Positions 19,201 through 27,433 of a stretch of DNA of 64,000 nt are shown piece by piece. Both the position numbers and the translations under genes were made by a program. The stretch's first letter is position 1, and the number at the start of each line of letters is the position of its first letter. The notes beneath the pieces are model-generated. The model was not told the origin of the DNA. It saw only the letters and a program-made list of their open reading frames with translations, and did not search any database. The stretch covers positions 91,909 through 155,908 of the forward strand of contig NZ_QRGR01000019.1 in assembly GCF_003367245.1 (NCBI RefSeq). Reading direction: 5' to 3'. The stretch is from Pontibacter diazotrophicus. GTDB taxonomy: Bacteria > Bacteroidota > Bacteroidia > Cytophagales > Hymenobacteraceae.

Positions 19201-19647
19201 GTCCACCTCGAAATTGTGCGGAATGTTCAGCTCCCTTGTAAAGGCCTGTACTATCTTGTTCACAAAGCTGTCGATGGTGCTTACGGAGAAGTCGCTGTAG
19301 TTGTAAAGAATCTGGCGGAAGAGCGTCTTTGCCCGCCTGCGCACTTCCTCCTTGTCCACGAGGTCCTCCGGATACGCCTCCTGTAAGTCTGCCGTAATGC
19401 CCTCCAGCAAATGTTCGCTGTTTTTCTTATCCTTTTCTGAAATGTCAGGGTCATTGAAATTGCGCAGCGCACCCAAAATACGCTCTTTCATCTCGGCGGC
19501 GGCATCGTTTGTGAATGTAATAGCCAGGATAGAACGGTAATAGTCCGGGTCAGGGGATTGCAGTGCCAGTTTGAGGTATTCCTTTGTCAGGTGATAGGTT
19601 TTACCCGAACCGGCCGAGGCGGAGTATATTTTAAAAATTGAAGGCAT
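16246..19647 (-). CDS. AddA-like UvrD-type helicase with C-terminal nuclease
   Basis: A 1133-residue superfamily 1 helicase-nuclease. Walker A is SASAGSGKT (Lys16), Walker B/motif II is LIDEFQDTS, motif III VVGDAKQAIYRWRGG, motif IV region LKENYRSR, motif V ITSIHKSKGLAYPIV and motif VI MLYVALTRPIDRLYLIG. The C-terminal ~80 residues hold a RecB-type nuclease with Asp1063 and the E-x-K pair Glu1076/Lys1078 (KPDRIVFDADAVVLIEFK). Together with the AddB-like protein it should unwind and trim double-strand DNA ends for homologous recombination. AddA and AddB are normally adjacent; here two unrelated genes intervene. No operon upstream: a terminator separates it from the 19.8-kb gene. Confidence 0.92.
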   Translation of the reverse strand: MPSIFKIYSASAGSGKTYHLTKEYLKLALQSPDPDYYRSILAITFTNDAAAEMKERILGALRNFNDPDISEKDKKNSEHLLEGITADLQEAYPEDLVDKEEVRRRAKTLFRQILYNYSDFSVSTIDSFVNKIVQAFTRELNIPHNFEVDLDSNTLVSTAVSLLLDKVSDSKGDLLSETLEQYALEKAREGKSWTMLPDDLMDFAKNLLNEQVYEAVTDLQQLTLEDFKKVREELRQVVQDVEAAVQATASEATAIIRNAGLSPTDFYQSTRGICSYFNTWQKNVDLNYGNNYARTTIEEDKWYAGKVSTATKAQIDQIKPELTALYQQIENIKEQYAETFTLIQAIVPHLYKVSVLNELEKCLQEIKRDKNTIHISDFNKRIIDIVLQEPVPFIYERLGEKYNHILIDEFQDTSVLQWNNLLPLVDNALASGHFSMVVGDAKQAIYRWRGGEMEQILHLYKETTQHLYQNRRHGHLIEERYQSVDHALQPDTLKENYRSRVEIIDFNNELFTYISQGHQEFKMFSSIYDDNFQQQVPVGNDKRGGHIQIMFTHPEDTNYKYDLSTCKRTEELYNGYTRPEVLSYDESTLNMVLQLVEEARAEGYQLQDMAVLCRTNIKSKLIANFLKERGFDIISQDSLSLQFAEVINLIVSLFRVFNRPNDTLAKSEALYLVCKVALETIPDVGMTQRIAEIANEPDSEPFFDQLRVFGFDVQERETGNLSIYELTEKLIRIFSLLDKNNESEYLFRFLDLVLEYSLKHSNNLNNFLGYWDVQKEKLSINTPKNRDAITITSIHKSKGLAYPIVIIPFADWGTEPMSRSLMWSQLPNEVTVTGKLRSVAVNISSKLEKTILAGQYNTEVEKTFIENLNMLYVALTRPIDRLYLIGNGKDLLEDKKAARALEGSAKNVSHLLYRYLVHKDMWEPGKMCYQLAKGTAQPSRATQQDNDHTYHLDYLTATDWEQRLKIKQHANNVFDFETQALQRQQNRKLHYALARMAFATELDQVMRQMVYEGIISDRDKPLLRQKLNEVLHHPKMAHYFSKNVVVEHEKEVLDARAYLYKPDRIVFDADAVVLIEFKVPPPEPSHRNRLDHYAVRFRQLGYQKVKCVLYYFETQQVKTWSYGGKTEQLKMEL

Positions 19648-19762
19648 AAGGAAGGGGAGCTATAGTATAAAGATACACCTTCTGAGTGTGTGCAGGCAAA
19701 TCATCCTCTATTTCTTTCAGTGGATTTATTGTAAAGGCTATAGCATCAGGCACATAAAATAA

Positions 19763-19793
19763 AGAGCCTCTATCCTGGTGGGACAGAGGCTCT
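19763..19793 (-). terminator. Terminator for the 19.8-kb hypothetical gene
   Basis: Stem AGAGCCTCT / AGAGGCTCT with a 13-base loop, followed on the minus strand by TTTATTTTA, about 20 bases after the stop codon. Confidence 0.7.
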
Positions 19794-19814
19794 ATCTGGG
19801 GGATTTTTTCGGGG

Positions 19815-20351
19815 TTAACTGGCGTAGGCTAACTGGCCTGTCTGCTCACTGTTGAATGGCGCAAAATCTTTCACACAAACGTGGTACATGATGCGGGCCA
19901 TGGAAAGTGAATAATCGGTTATCAGGCACTGCTGTTGCTCAGCACTCATCAGCGCCTTGCTATTGCCAAGGTTGAATTTATTCAGTTCAATCACTTCATC
20001 AAAATTCTGACGCAAAGTTTTCAAAGCTTTAAAAGAAGGCTCGTTGTAATACAAGGGTATCACCTGGCACACAGCATAGCTACCCTTTGCACGTTCCTGC
20101 CTAATCATACTGCAGAGCGATTCGATGTTCATCTTGTCAAGGTCAGAAATGATTACATAGAATACGTTTCGGCGGTCCTGGTTCAAAGCTCTTGCCGGGG
20201 CGCTACCGAGCAGCATGTTGCGTTGGATTTTAGAACCGCGTTGAAAAGCCTCATCTTTAAGAATCTTGTTGTGGATCTTAAAAGCAAGCGCTCCGGAAGC
20301 AATCAGGTTAAAGTCTTTGCCTTGTGTTGAAATTTTGGAAAAGTGTAACAT
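19815..20351 (-). CDS. Hypothetical protein
   Basis: A 178-residue soluble protein that I do not recognise. It begins MLHFSKISTQGKDFNLIASG, has no signal peptide or membrane segment, and contains a basic middle (RGSKIQRNMLL, RALNQDRR) and a predicted alpha/beta stretch (NVFYVIISDLDKMNIESL). No catalytic motif stands out. A ~670-base AT-rich region separates it from the divergent helicase gene, and it has its own terminator, so it is probably transcribed alone. It could be a lineage-specific regulatory or structural protein; nothing in the context decides. Confidence 0.6.
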   Translation of the reverse strand: MLHFSKISTQGKDFNLIASGALAFKIHNKILKDEAFQRGSKIQRNMLLGSAPARALNQDRRNVFYVIISDLDKMNIESLCSMIRQERAKGSYAVCQVIPLYYNEPSFKALKTLRQNFDEVIELNKFNLGNSKALMSAEQQQCLITDYSLSMARIMYHVCVKDFAPFNSEQTGQLAYAS

Positions 20352-21022
20352 AGGAATAGGTGGTTAAGGTTAGGGTATATTTTTCCATATTTTTTAAACC
20401 TGGGATTAACTGTTGCGGCAAGGCTATCAACTGTTAATGAGATTGGCAAACGGGTTCTGTTACACGATGTTTAGTGTAGAAATGCCTGGAGGCACCACAG
20501 TAACTGTTCAACTTTATTCGTAACTTTTGCCGTTATTTAAGAAGCTTTAGCTACTATTTGTTTCGTTAATTACGACATCTTAATCCAAAAAATTCACGAT
20601 TTTGTTTTAAATATGGCCAAGTGTGTTATATGCCTGGTAAACTGGTTCTTGTAACGGGTGAGCGGCTTTTATGTTGCTATTTTACAACGAATATTTATGA
20701 TTTTGCGAATGTTGGAACACTAAAATGAGTGCAGAACTAAACAAAGTATAATGTTTTATGGTAATAGAAGATAGAGGACGGCAAGTCTCTCAAAACAGTA
20801 CAAAAGCTATATATATTATATTTTTCTAAAGCGTTAGCTATACTGGTATTTATTGCGTACTTTTGTACCCGATTTGGTACAGTCTGAATTACTGATAACT
20901 GGATACTCCCACCGTAGGCTAACCTGGTTGTTTATTGTTTTTGTGTCGTTCTCTTTAGAAAACAGAGAAATAGGTTGAATAGCAGGCTGGCCCAGGTTTA
21001 TTAGGTATATTAAGTAAATTAG
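20352..21022. other. Long AT-rich divergent intergenic region
   Basis: About 670 bases between the hypothetical gene and the RNA helicase gene, without a credible coding sequence. It contains the candidate helicase promoter at 20834-20865 and a small inverted repeat TGTACC-6-GGTACA at 20864-20881 overlapping the presumed start of transcription. Confidence 0.5.
20834..20865 (+). promoter_or_regulatory. Candidate promoter of the DEAD-box helicase gene
   Basis: TACTTTTG (20858-20865) matches the bacteroidete -7 box TAnnTTTG; TTAG (20834-20837) lies 20 bases upstream and matches three of four bases of the -33 TTTG. Transcription would start near 20872 and give a leader of about 150 bases. Confidence 0.4.
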
Positions 21023-22843
21023 ATGAACAAAATCAGATTTGACGAGCTTCCGCTATCGCCGGAAGTTCAGCGAGCTATCGCAGACATGGGCTTCGAAGAA
21101 GCCTCTCCCATCCAAACACAGGCAATTCCGGTTGTATTAGAAGGACGAGACATTATTGGCCAGGCCCAGACGGGTACTGGTAAAACGGCTGCCTTCGGCA
21201 TTCCGACCATTGAGCAGATTGATGCAAATGACCGCAGCGTACAAGCGCTGATCCTTTGCCCAACGCGTGAACTGGCTATTCAGGTTTCAGGTGAAATCCA
21301 GAAACTGGCAAAATATAAAACGGGTATCAGCGTGGTGCCTATCTATGGCGGACAGCCATATGACCGCCAGTTGCGTGCCCTTAAGCAGGGTGTACAAATT
21401 GTAATCGGTACGCCAGGCCGCGTGATGGATCACATCGAGCGCGGCACGCTGGTGCTGGACAACGTGAAAAAGATTATTCTGGACGAAGCAGACGAAATGC
21501 TCGACATGGGTTTCCGTGAAGACATTGAGTATGTGCTGGAGCGTATTCCGGAAGACCGGCAGACAATCTTCTTCTCCGCTACCATGTCGAAGCCGATCAT
21601 GGAGATGACGAAGCGTTATCAGACAGATCCGGTTATCGTGAAAGTGGTACACCAGGAACTGACAGTAACCAACATTGACCAGGTATATTTTGAAGTGCGC
21701 AGCAGCGCCAAGCAGGAGGCAGTATCGCGCCTGATTGACATGTACAACCTGAAGTCTGCCATTGTCTTCTGCAATACCAAGCGTATGGTGGATGAACTGG
21801 TAGATGGCCTGCAGGCGCGTGGTTACTTTGCCGATGCATTGCACGGTGACTTAAACCAGAACCAGCGCTCTAATGTAATGGGCAAGTTCCGTAACGGCAC
21901 GCTGGAGATACTTGTAGCCACAGATGTGGCCGCTCGTGGTCTTGACGTGGAGAATGTAGAGGCTGTTATCAACTATGACCTGCCGCAGGACGAAGAGTCT
22001 TACGTGCACCGCATTGGCCGCACGGGCCGTGCTGGTAAGTCTGGTAAAGCCTTCTCTTTTGTAGGAGGCCGTACAGATGGGTACAAAATAAAAGACATCA
22101 TGCGCTTTACTAAAGCGAAGATTGTTTTACAGCAGATACCTTCTCTGGAAGATGTAAATGAAATCCGCACCACCCTTTTCTTTGATAAGGTGAAAGAAGT
22201 GCTGGAGAAAGGGCATTTAGCCAAGCAAATAGCGCGTATCGAGCGTTTCGTGAACGAGACGGATGGTTATACCCCGCTTGACGTAGCGTCTGCTTTGCTC
22301 AAAATGAGCATGAAGGAAGCCAAGGTGAAAGAGAAAGGTGCAGAGGCTGAAAAAGGACTCAGCGCTACAAAAGATGGCATGGACCGTCTTTTCATCACCA
22401 TTGGTAAAAAAGACCAGGTACACCCAAAAGACCTTATCGACCTGCTCGCCCAGAACGCCAGCATTCCAGCCGGCAGGGTAGGAGATATCGACCTGTACGA
22501 CAAGTTCAGCTTTGTGGAGGTGCCTTCTGAGTATACAGCAGAGATTGTTGCCAACTTAGGACGCGTAGAATACCAGGGCCGCTCGGTGGTGGTAGAGAAA
22601 TCGCAGAAAAAAGGCAGTGGCCCGAAAGAAGGTGGCCGTGGCGGTGATGAGTTCGGCTTCAGCGGTGGCGGAGACAGAGGCGACCGCAGAGGCGGTGGCG
22701 GCTTTGACCGTGACAGAAACCGTGGCGGCGGCGGCTCTTTCAGAGACAGAGACCGCAGAGGCGGTGGCGATCGAGACAGAGGTGGTGACCGTGACAGAAA
22801 CCGCGGTGGTGGAGGCGGTGGCTTCCGTAAAAGAAGATTCTAA
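21023..22843 (+). CDS. DEAD-box ATP-dependent RNA helicase (DeaD/CshA type)
   Basis: A 606-residue RNA helicase. Q motif and FDELPLSPE at the start, Walker A AQTGTGKT (Lys54), PTRELA, TPGRVMDHI, DEAD in LDEADEMLDMGF, SAT in FSATMS, ARGLDVENVEAVINYDLP and HRIGRTGRAG complete the helicase core to about residue 370. A linker leads to a DbpA-like RNA-binding domain (about 450-530; RLFITIGKKDQVHPKDL). The last ~65 residues are a low-complexity Gly/Arg/Asp tail (GGDRGDRRGGGGFDRDRN...) ending RKRRF, likely RNA-binding. Such proteins help ribosome assembly and RNA turnover in the cold. The long leader fits cold-shock control, but this is inference. Confidence 0.95.
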   Translation: MNKIRFDELPLSPEVQRAIADMGFEEASPIQTQAIPVVLEGRDIIGQAQTGTGKTAAFGIPTIEQIDANDRSVQALILCPTRELAIQVSGEIQKLAKYKTGISVVPIYGGQPYDRQLRALKQGVQIVIGTPGRVMDHIERGTLVLDNVKKIILDEADEMLDMGFREDIEYVLERIPEDRQTIFFSATMSKPIMEMTKRYQTDPVIVKVVHQELTVTNIDQVYFEVRSSAKQEAVSRLIDMYNLKSAIVFCNTKRMVDELVDGLQARGYFADALHGDLNQNQRSNVMGKFRNGTLEILVATDVAARGLDVENVEAVINYDLPQDEESYVHRIGRTGRAGKSGKAFSFVGGRTDGYKIKDIMRFTKAKIVLQQIPSLEDVNEIRTTLFFDKVKEVLEKGHLAKQIARIERFVNETDGYTPLDVASALLKMSMKEAKVKEKGAEAEKGLSATKDGMDRLFITIGKKDQVHPKDLIDLLAQNASIPAGRVGDIDLYDKFSFVEVPSEYTAEIVANLGRVEYQGRSVVVEKSQKKGSGPKEGGRGGDEFGFSGGGDRGDRRGGGGFDRDRNRGGGGSFRDRDRRGGGDRDRGGDRDRNRGGGGGGFRKRRF

Positions 22844-22925
22844 AAATAAAATAAACTTCGTCCCTTTTGCTCCGTATACAATACCATACAGAGTTTAAAG
22901 TGTAAAAAGCTTATAAAACTGTTAG

Positions 22926-22955
22926 AAAAGGCCGACTTGAAACGTCGGCCTTTTT
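22926..22955 (+). terminator. Intrinsic terminator after the RNA helicase gene
   Basis: Stem AAAAGGCCGAC / GTCGGCCTTTT with a 7-base loop and a following TTTGTTTTT run, about 80 bases after the stop codon. Confidence 0.85.
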
Positions 22956-23027
22956 GTTTTTACATTTGTTTTTCTAGAGGTGTGCGTAGCAGGCGACTGC
23001 TACACTCGAAAAACTTTGGGCACAAAA

Positions 23028-23047
23028 AAAGGAGCCGAAGCTCCTTT
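23028..23047 (-). terminator. Intrinsic terminator for the DUF2383 gene
   Basis: Stem AAAGGAGC / GCTCCTTT with a CGAA loop, read as a UUCG tetraloop on the minus strand and followed there by a T-run. Confidence 0.85.
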
Positions 23048-23069
23048 CTTTTTTGGTAATACAAATAGT

Positions 23070-23525
23070 TTATTTATTCGCTTTTGCAGCATCACGTAAT
23101 GAGCGGATGTGGTCATGAGCGCTTTTTACGTCATCGTACTGTTGCTGTACGATTGGCTTCAGTTCACCTGGCAGGTTCTTATCTAAGGCCTCTTTGTATG
23201 CTTTAACGGCATAATCTTCGCCACGCTCACACTCTTCCAGCACACGCGCTCGGTCTTGTGTGGTAACAATAGATTTGATGTCTATCCAGGCACGATGTAT
23301 AGTACCCTCTATAGAGCTTGACTCATCATCAGTCGCGCCCATTTTGTGCAACTGGTCCTGCAGTTCTGTAATCATGCTGTCGCGCTGCACCGCGTATTTT
23401 CTGAAAAGGTCTTTCAGGTCTTTATCTTCGATATCTTCAGATGCTGTCTTGTAACCTTTCGCACCATCTTTACATCTTTCTATCAGGTGATGAATGGTTG
23501 ATTGTACTTCTTTATCCATTTTCAT
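23070..23525 (-). CDS. PA2169-type four-helix-bundle protein (DUF2383)
   Basis: A 151-residue soluble protein that is helical throughout and matches the ferritin-like DUF2383/PA2169 family. Charged helices carry acidic and histidine residues at ferritin-like positions (IHHLIERCKDGAKGYKTASE, LEECERGEDYAVKAYKEAL, QQYDDVKSAHDHIRSLRD). Family members are small stress-associated proteins of unknown activity. A second methionine at codon 3 could be the start. It has its own terminator and sits alone between the helicase and an oxidoreductase gene. A second ferritin-like gene of a different family (DUF892) lies at 47 kb. Confidence 0.85.
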   Translation of the reverse strand: MKMDKEVQSTIHHLIERCKDGAKGYKTASEDIEDKDLKDLFRKYAVQRDSMITELQDQLHKMGATDDESSSIEGTIHRAWIDIKSIVTTQDRARVLEECERGEDYAVKAYKEALDKNLPGELKPIVQQQYDDVKSAHDHIRSLRDAAKANK

Positions 23526-23606
23526 AGTTATACGATTTTAGTGTCTAATATGCAGATGTACTGATATTATACTAAAATAGTTGCCACAACACTTAAATGA
23601 AGCTGT

Positions 23607-24848
23607 TCAGACCAAGGCACCTGCCATGGCTTTACCTGCCAGGTAACCAGTGGTCCAGGCAGCCTGGAAGTTAAAACCACCTGTAATGCCGTCGATATCC
23701 AGTACTTCCCCTGCAAAGTAAAGCCCCGGTTGTACACGGCTCTCCATTGTTTTCATATTCACAGAACCAAGTTCTATGCCGCCACAGGTTACAAACTCCT
23801 CTTTAAAAGTCGTTTTGCCTTTTACCTCTACCGGCAGGCGCAGTAGCGCTTCCACTAGTTTATTTGTGCCTTTGCCAGGCATTTCGGCCCATCGAACTTC
23901 TTCAGGCACTCCGGTTAAACCTGTGAGGGCTTTCCAGAGGCGTTGCGGCAGTCCGAACAGCGGATTGGTACTCACCACCTTTTTGGGGTGCGCCTGCCGG
24001 TAAGCCTGCAAATGCTCCCGCAGGCTTTCTTCTGTATAGTCCGGTATCCAGTTGATGAGGGCGGTGAAAGTATATTGCTGCTCATGGAACAAGCGGGCAC
24101 CCCAGGCAGACAACTTTAAAACGGCAGGTCCACTGTAGCCCCAGTGCGTGATGAGAAGCGGCCCCTCATACTCCAATTTCTGGCCTGCCACGCGTACTTT
24201 TGCCTTTGGCACCGATACGCCTTGTAGCTCCTTCAGAGGAGAGGAAGGAACGTTGAACGTAAACAGCGATGGCACCGGTTCCTGTATCTTATGGCCCAGC
24301 GCCCGCAGCCAGTCATAGCCTGAAGCTTTGGGGTTGCCTCCTGTACTTACCAATACCTTATCCGCTTTTAAGCTTTCGCCGGAGCTGAGCTGCAGTTTAA
24401 ACTTTTGCTGGCCTGCTATAGTTTCTTCAGGCACTATGCCTTCAACACCAGCGCCGGTCCGGATCTGAACACCCACCCGTTTTGCCTCTTGCAGCAAACA
24501 TTCTATGATCGTTTCGGAATTGTCTGTGACGGGGAACATACGGCCGTCTGCTTCTGCTTTTAATTGCACCCCACGCTCTGAAAACCAATCGACTGTTTCC
24601 TGTGATCCAAAGGCTTTAAAAGCCTCTTTCAGTTGCCGGGCTCCCCGTGGGTAATGCTGCGACAAGAGGGTTGGTACAAAGCAATGGTGCGTTACGTTGC
24701 AGCGCCCTCCACCAGAAACACGCACCTTGGCGAGCAGCTTGCCTGATTTTTCCAGCAGCAGCACCCTGGCTGTAGGGTCAGTTTGCGCACAGGTAATTGC
24801 CCCAAAAAAACCGGCCGCACCGCCACCTATTACTACAATTGTAGACAT
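23607..24848 (-). CDS. HI0933/BaiN-like NAD(P)/FAD-dependent oxidoreductase
   Basis: A 413-residue flavoprotein of the HI0933/YhiN family. It opens with the dinucleotide-binding motif VVIGGGAAGFFGAI, followed by LLLEKSGKLLAKVRVSGGGR and CNVTHH. The C-terminal part has the family's closing FAD motif (LYFAGEVLDIDGITGGFNFQ, then AAWTTGYLAG). FAD binding is secure, but substrates are unknown for most members; some relatives reduce steroid double bonds. The start ATG is followed at once by the first beta strand, as is usual. A small inverted repeat lies just upstream. Confidence 0.9.
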   Translation of the reverse strand: MSTIVVIGGGAAGFFGAITCAQTDPTARVLLLEKSGKLLAKVRVSGGGRCNVTHHCFVPTLLSQHYPRGARQLKEAFKAFGSQETVDWFSERGVQLKAEADGRMFPVTDNSETIIECLLQEAKRVGVQIRTGAGVEGIVPEETIAGQQKFKLQLSSGESLKADKVLVSTGGNPKASGYDWLRALGHKIQEPVPSLFTFNVPSSPLKELQGVSVPKAKVRVAGQKLEYEGPLLITHWGYSGPAVLKLSAWGARLFHEQQYTFTALINWIPDYTEESLREHLQAYRQAHPKKVVSTNPLFGLPQRLWKALTGLTGVPEEVRWAEMPGKGTNKLVEALLRLPVEVKGKTTFKEEFVTCGGIELGSVNMKTMESRVQPGLYFAGEVLDIDGITGGFNFQAAWTTGYLAGKAMAGALV

Positions 24849-24854
24849 TATTTG

Positions 24855-24989
24855 TTGTTGATTATTTGTTGTTGATTGCTGATCTTCTATTAGATTGATT
24901 TAAGATGAAACCGATGTGCCTGTATTAAAGCGAGTATAATTTCTGGCACCAATTTTCATCTAAAAGCATCAACAACAAATAATCAACAA
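24855..24989. repeat. 22-bp inverted repeat with internal tandem 14-mer
   Basis: A 22-base arm (24855-24876, containing GATTATTTGTTGTTGAT) is exactly repeated in inverted orientation at 24968-24989, with 91 bases between. The left arm overlaps two tandem copies of ATTATTTGTTGTTG. The element fills the gap between two minus-strand genes. Confidence 0.7.
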
Positions 24990-25003
24990 TCGGTTTAAAG
25001 ATA

Positions 25004-25831
25004 CTAAAAGAAGCCCATAGGGTCGGGGTGGAGGAAGTTGTAAGCTAACGCATCCTTTATTTTCTGGCTGTTGATGAGCTTGAACCGGGTTTCATCCATG
25101 TCCTTGAACTCCGGAGGGGTTAGGCGAAGTGCTAGGGCGGCCTGTGTATAGAATTCCTTGCGCAAGGGGTGCTTATCGGCACAGGCGTGAAAAACATGTC
25201 CCCATATATTTCCCTCTATAAGGCGATGTATAATTGTCAGGCAGTCTTCCAGGTGGATCAGGTTTACAGGGGCATCACCATTTGGCACATTTTTCTTTCC
25301 GGCCAGGAAGCGCCCGGGTCTTCGGTCTTCTCCCACCAATCCACCGAAGCGCAGAATGGTCGTTAGCCAGCCGTCGTTTTCCTGAAACAGCTTTTCGGCC
25401 TGCAGCAACATATGGTCTGGTTGCTGCTCTTCTGTGAAAGCAATGTCTTCCTCGGTTACCACCCTGTTCAGGTCTAGGTAAACGGATGTGGAGGAGACAA
25501 ACAGAATACGGCTAACAGGGGAGTCAGAGAGGAATTCCAGGAGGAGGTGCATTTGCTCCAGGTAGCCTTCGCCGCCATCGGAGCGCAGGTGCGGCGGGAT
25601 GTTCAGCACGAGCACCTGTGTCTTTAAAAAATCCTTAAGTGCCTCCCGGTCCAGTTGTTCATCCTGCAAATTAAGCAGGTAAGGATGTATACCTTTTTGC
25701 TCCAACAACTCCAGTTTCTTGGGCGTGGTGGTAGAACCTTTTACTTTGTAACCGGCCTTGACTAATTGCGCTGCCAGCGGCAGGCCCAGCCATCCACAGC
25801 CCATTATACTTACTTCGTCTTTGTTACCCAC
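25004..25831 (-). CDS. NAD(P)-binding extended-SDR-like protein (YeeZ-like)
   Basis: A 275-residue Rossmann-fold protein. The N-terminus IMGCGWLGLPLAAQLVKAG is a nucleotide-binding glycine motif; VKGSTTTPKKLELLEQKG follows as the second strand. Middle motifs ILFVSSTSVYLD and TILRFGGLVGEDRRPG match atypical short-chain dehydrogenase/epimerase relatives of E. coli YeeZ. The Tyr-x3-Lys catalytic pair of classical SDRs is not obvious, so it may bind NAD(P) or a nucleotide sugar without the standard reaction. No signal peptide. It stands before the divergent CrtI-like gene with about 105 bases between starts. Confidence 0.82.
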   Translation of the reverse strand: MGNKDEVSIMGCGWLGLPLAAQLVKAGYKVKGSTTTPKKLELLEQKGIHPYLLNLQDEQLDREALKDFLKTQVLVLNIPPHLRSDGGEGYLEQMHLLLEFLSDSPVSRILFVSSTSVYLDLNRVVTEEDIAFTEEQQPDHMLLQAEKLFQENDGWLTTILRFGGLVGEDRRPGRFLAGKKNVPNGDAPVNLIHLEDCLTIIHRLIEGNIWGHVFHACADKHPLRKEFYTQAALALRLTPPEFKDMDETRFKLINSQKIKDALAYNFLHPDPMGFF

Positions 25832-25937
25832 TTTTGTTTGTGTTTTTATACTGTCATTGTCTCTTCTAACAAAATCAGGCGCGTGCTGTTTAAGAAAGCA
25901 GTGCTATAAGAAGATTACTGTGTAAAGTAAAGCATAA

Positions 25938-27395
25938 ATGAACTATGATGTTATCATAATTGGCTCTGGTTTTGGTTCCCTGACGGCGGCTGCACTGCTG
26001 GCAAAGCGGGGGCTGAAGGTAGGGGTGCTGGAGCAGGCAAAATATCCTGGCGGGTGTTCCTCCTCCTTTAAGCGCAAGGGCTACTGGTTTGAGACAGGCG
26101 CTACGACACTTGTTGGGCTGGATGAACACATGCCGCTGCGCTACCTGCTGGATGAAATAGAGGTGGAGGTACCGGTTCTGAAACTGGAACCTCCGATGCA
26201 GGTACACCTGCCAAACGGAGAAACGCTCACACGCTACGGAAACCTGGAAGCCTGGATCGCAGAAGCAGAGCGGGTTTTCGGCAAGCATAACCAGCGGCCC
26301 TTCTGGGAGCACTGCTATAAAATCAGTCAGCAGGTGTGGCGGACTTCGCTGCAGCAACGCAGCTTCCCTTTCTCCAATGTCAAAGACCTGCTATTTTCTG
26401 CTGCCCGCGCACGACCAGCACAGCTAAAACTCATGTCAGGAGCATTCCGGACGATGGAGGACATGTTGCGCCATTACGGACTGCTGCAGCATACACTCTT
26501 CGTGGATTTTGTAAATGAGCAACTGCTGATAACTGCCCAGAATAAACTGGAAGAAGTAAACGAACTGTTCGGGGCGACGGCCCTATGCTATACTTTGTAC
26601 AGTAATTACTACGTTCCGGGCGGGCTCATCAATTTAGTGAAACCCATTGTCTCCTATATCAGCGAGCAAGGTTCCGAAGTGCTGTATGGGCACCAGGTAC
26701 AGCGCGTTTCAAAAGAGAAGGATGGTTATACGACAACTACCAGCAAAGGCAGCTTCAAGAGCCGGTTTGTGATCAGTGGTATTCCATTGAACAATACACA
26801 AAAGCTGTTTGAGGATGTAAAGATAGGGCAGAAGCTGCAAAAATATGTGATGCCCTCTGAGATGTTGAACGGAGCCTTTACGATGGGTCTGGTACTGAAG
26901 GGGCATCCTGCTCCGGAAGTACTGCATCACCAGGTCCACGCCCCGGATGGTCTGCCCATCATCGGAAGCAAGAGCATTTTTATCAGCTTCAGCCATCCGG
27001 AAGACCGGCAGCGGGCTCTGGATGGAGAAGTAGTTGCCAGTATCAGCACCCATGTGCAGCACCCGGAGCAAAAAAAGATAGAAGATAAAGCAATCATCGA
27101 AGCTGCCATTTTAGATGCACTGGTAGCCAGGGGGCTCATACGTAGAGAAGATATCCTCTATAATCAGTCAGCTACGCCCGGCGCCTGGATTTTCTGGACC
27201 CGACGGGCTTATGGTGCCGTGGGGGGCTACCCGCAGTACCGCCACGTAAAGCCCTGGCAAATGAAAGATGCCCGCCTCGACCACAGTGGCGCCTACCTCT
27301 GTGGCGACACCGTGTATCCGGGGCAGGGCATTGTAGGTGTTTGCCTCAGCGGCATCATTGCCGCCGGGAAACTGGTACAGGATCACGCTGTATAA
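25938..27395 (+). CDS. CrtI-like phytoene desaturase / carotenoid isomerase family oxidoreductase
   Basis: A 485-residue FAD enzyme. N-terminus DVIIIGSGFGSLTAAALLA is the dinucleotide-binding fold, continued by GVLEQAKYPGGCSSSFKRKG and FETGATTLVGL, typical of phytoene desaturases, carotene isomerases and retinol saturase-like enzymes. The C-terminus has LCGDTVYPGQGIVGVCLSG and AAGKLV, the closing FAD motif. Carotenoid genes such as crtB or crtZ are not adjacent, so a role in pigment synthesis is possible but not shown; many relatives act on other isoprenoids. The ATG at 25938 starts the first beta strand three residues later. Confidence 0.88.
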   Translation: MNYDVIIIGSGFGSLTAAALLAKRGLKVGVLEQAKYPGGCSSSFKRKGYWFETGATTLVGLDEHMPLRYLLDEIEVEVPVLKLEPPMQVHLPNGETLTRYGNLEAWIAEAERVFGKHNQRPFWEHCYKISQQVWRTSLQQRSFPFSNVKDLLFSAARARPAQLKLMSGAFRTMEDMLRHYGLLQHTLFVDFVNEQLLITAQNKLEEVNELFGATALCYTLYSNYYVPGGLINLVKPIVSYISEQGSEVLYGHQVQRVSKEKDGYTTTTSKGSFKSRFVISGIPLNNTQKLFEDVKIGQKLQKYVMPSEMLNGAFTMGLVLKGHPAPEVLHHQVHAPDGLPIIGSKSIFISFSHPEDRQRALDGEVVASISTHVQHPEQKKIEDKAIIEAAILDALVARGLIRREDILYNQSATPGAWIFWTRRAYGAVGGYPQYRHVKPWQMKDARLDHSGAYLCGDTVYPGQGIVGVCLSGIIAAGKLVQDHAV

Positions 27396-27433
27396 CTTAT
27401 TCTTCCTCTTTCTTTGAACAGGCGAAGGGCAGC

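Noticed and set aside
10060..19647. A single light-controlled addB-VOC-phytochrome-addA operon
   Set aside because: Gaps of 130-264 bases with a repeat in one and no shared promoter seen; kept only as a question about gene order.
22617..22898. Ala/Val-rich 93-codon frame over the helicase tail
   Set aside because: It is the shifted frame of the Gly/Arg/Asp-coding repeat, not a gene.
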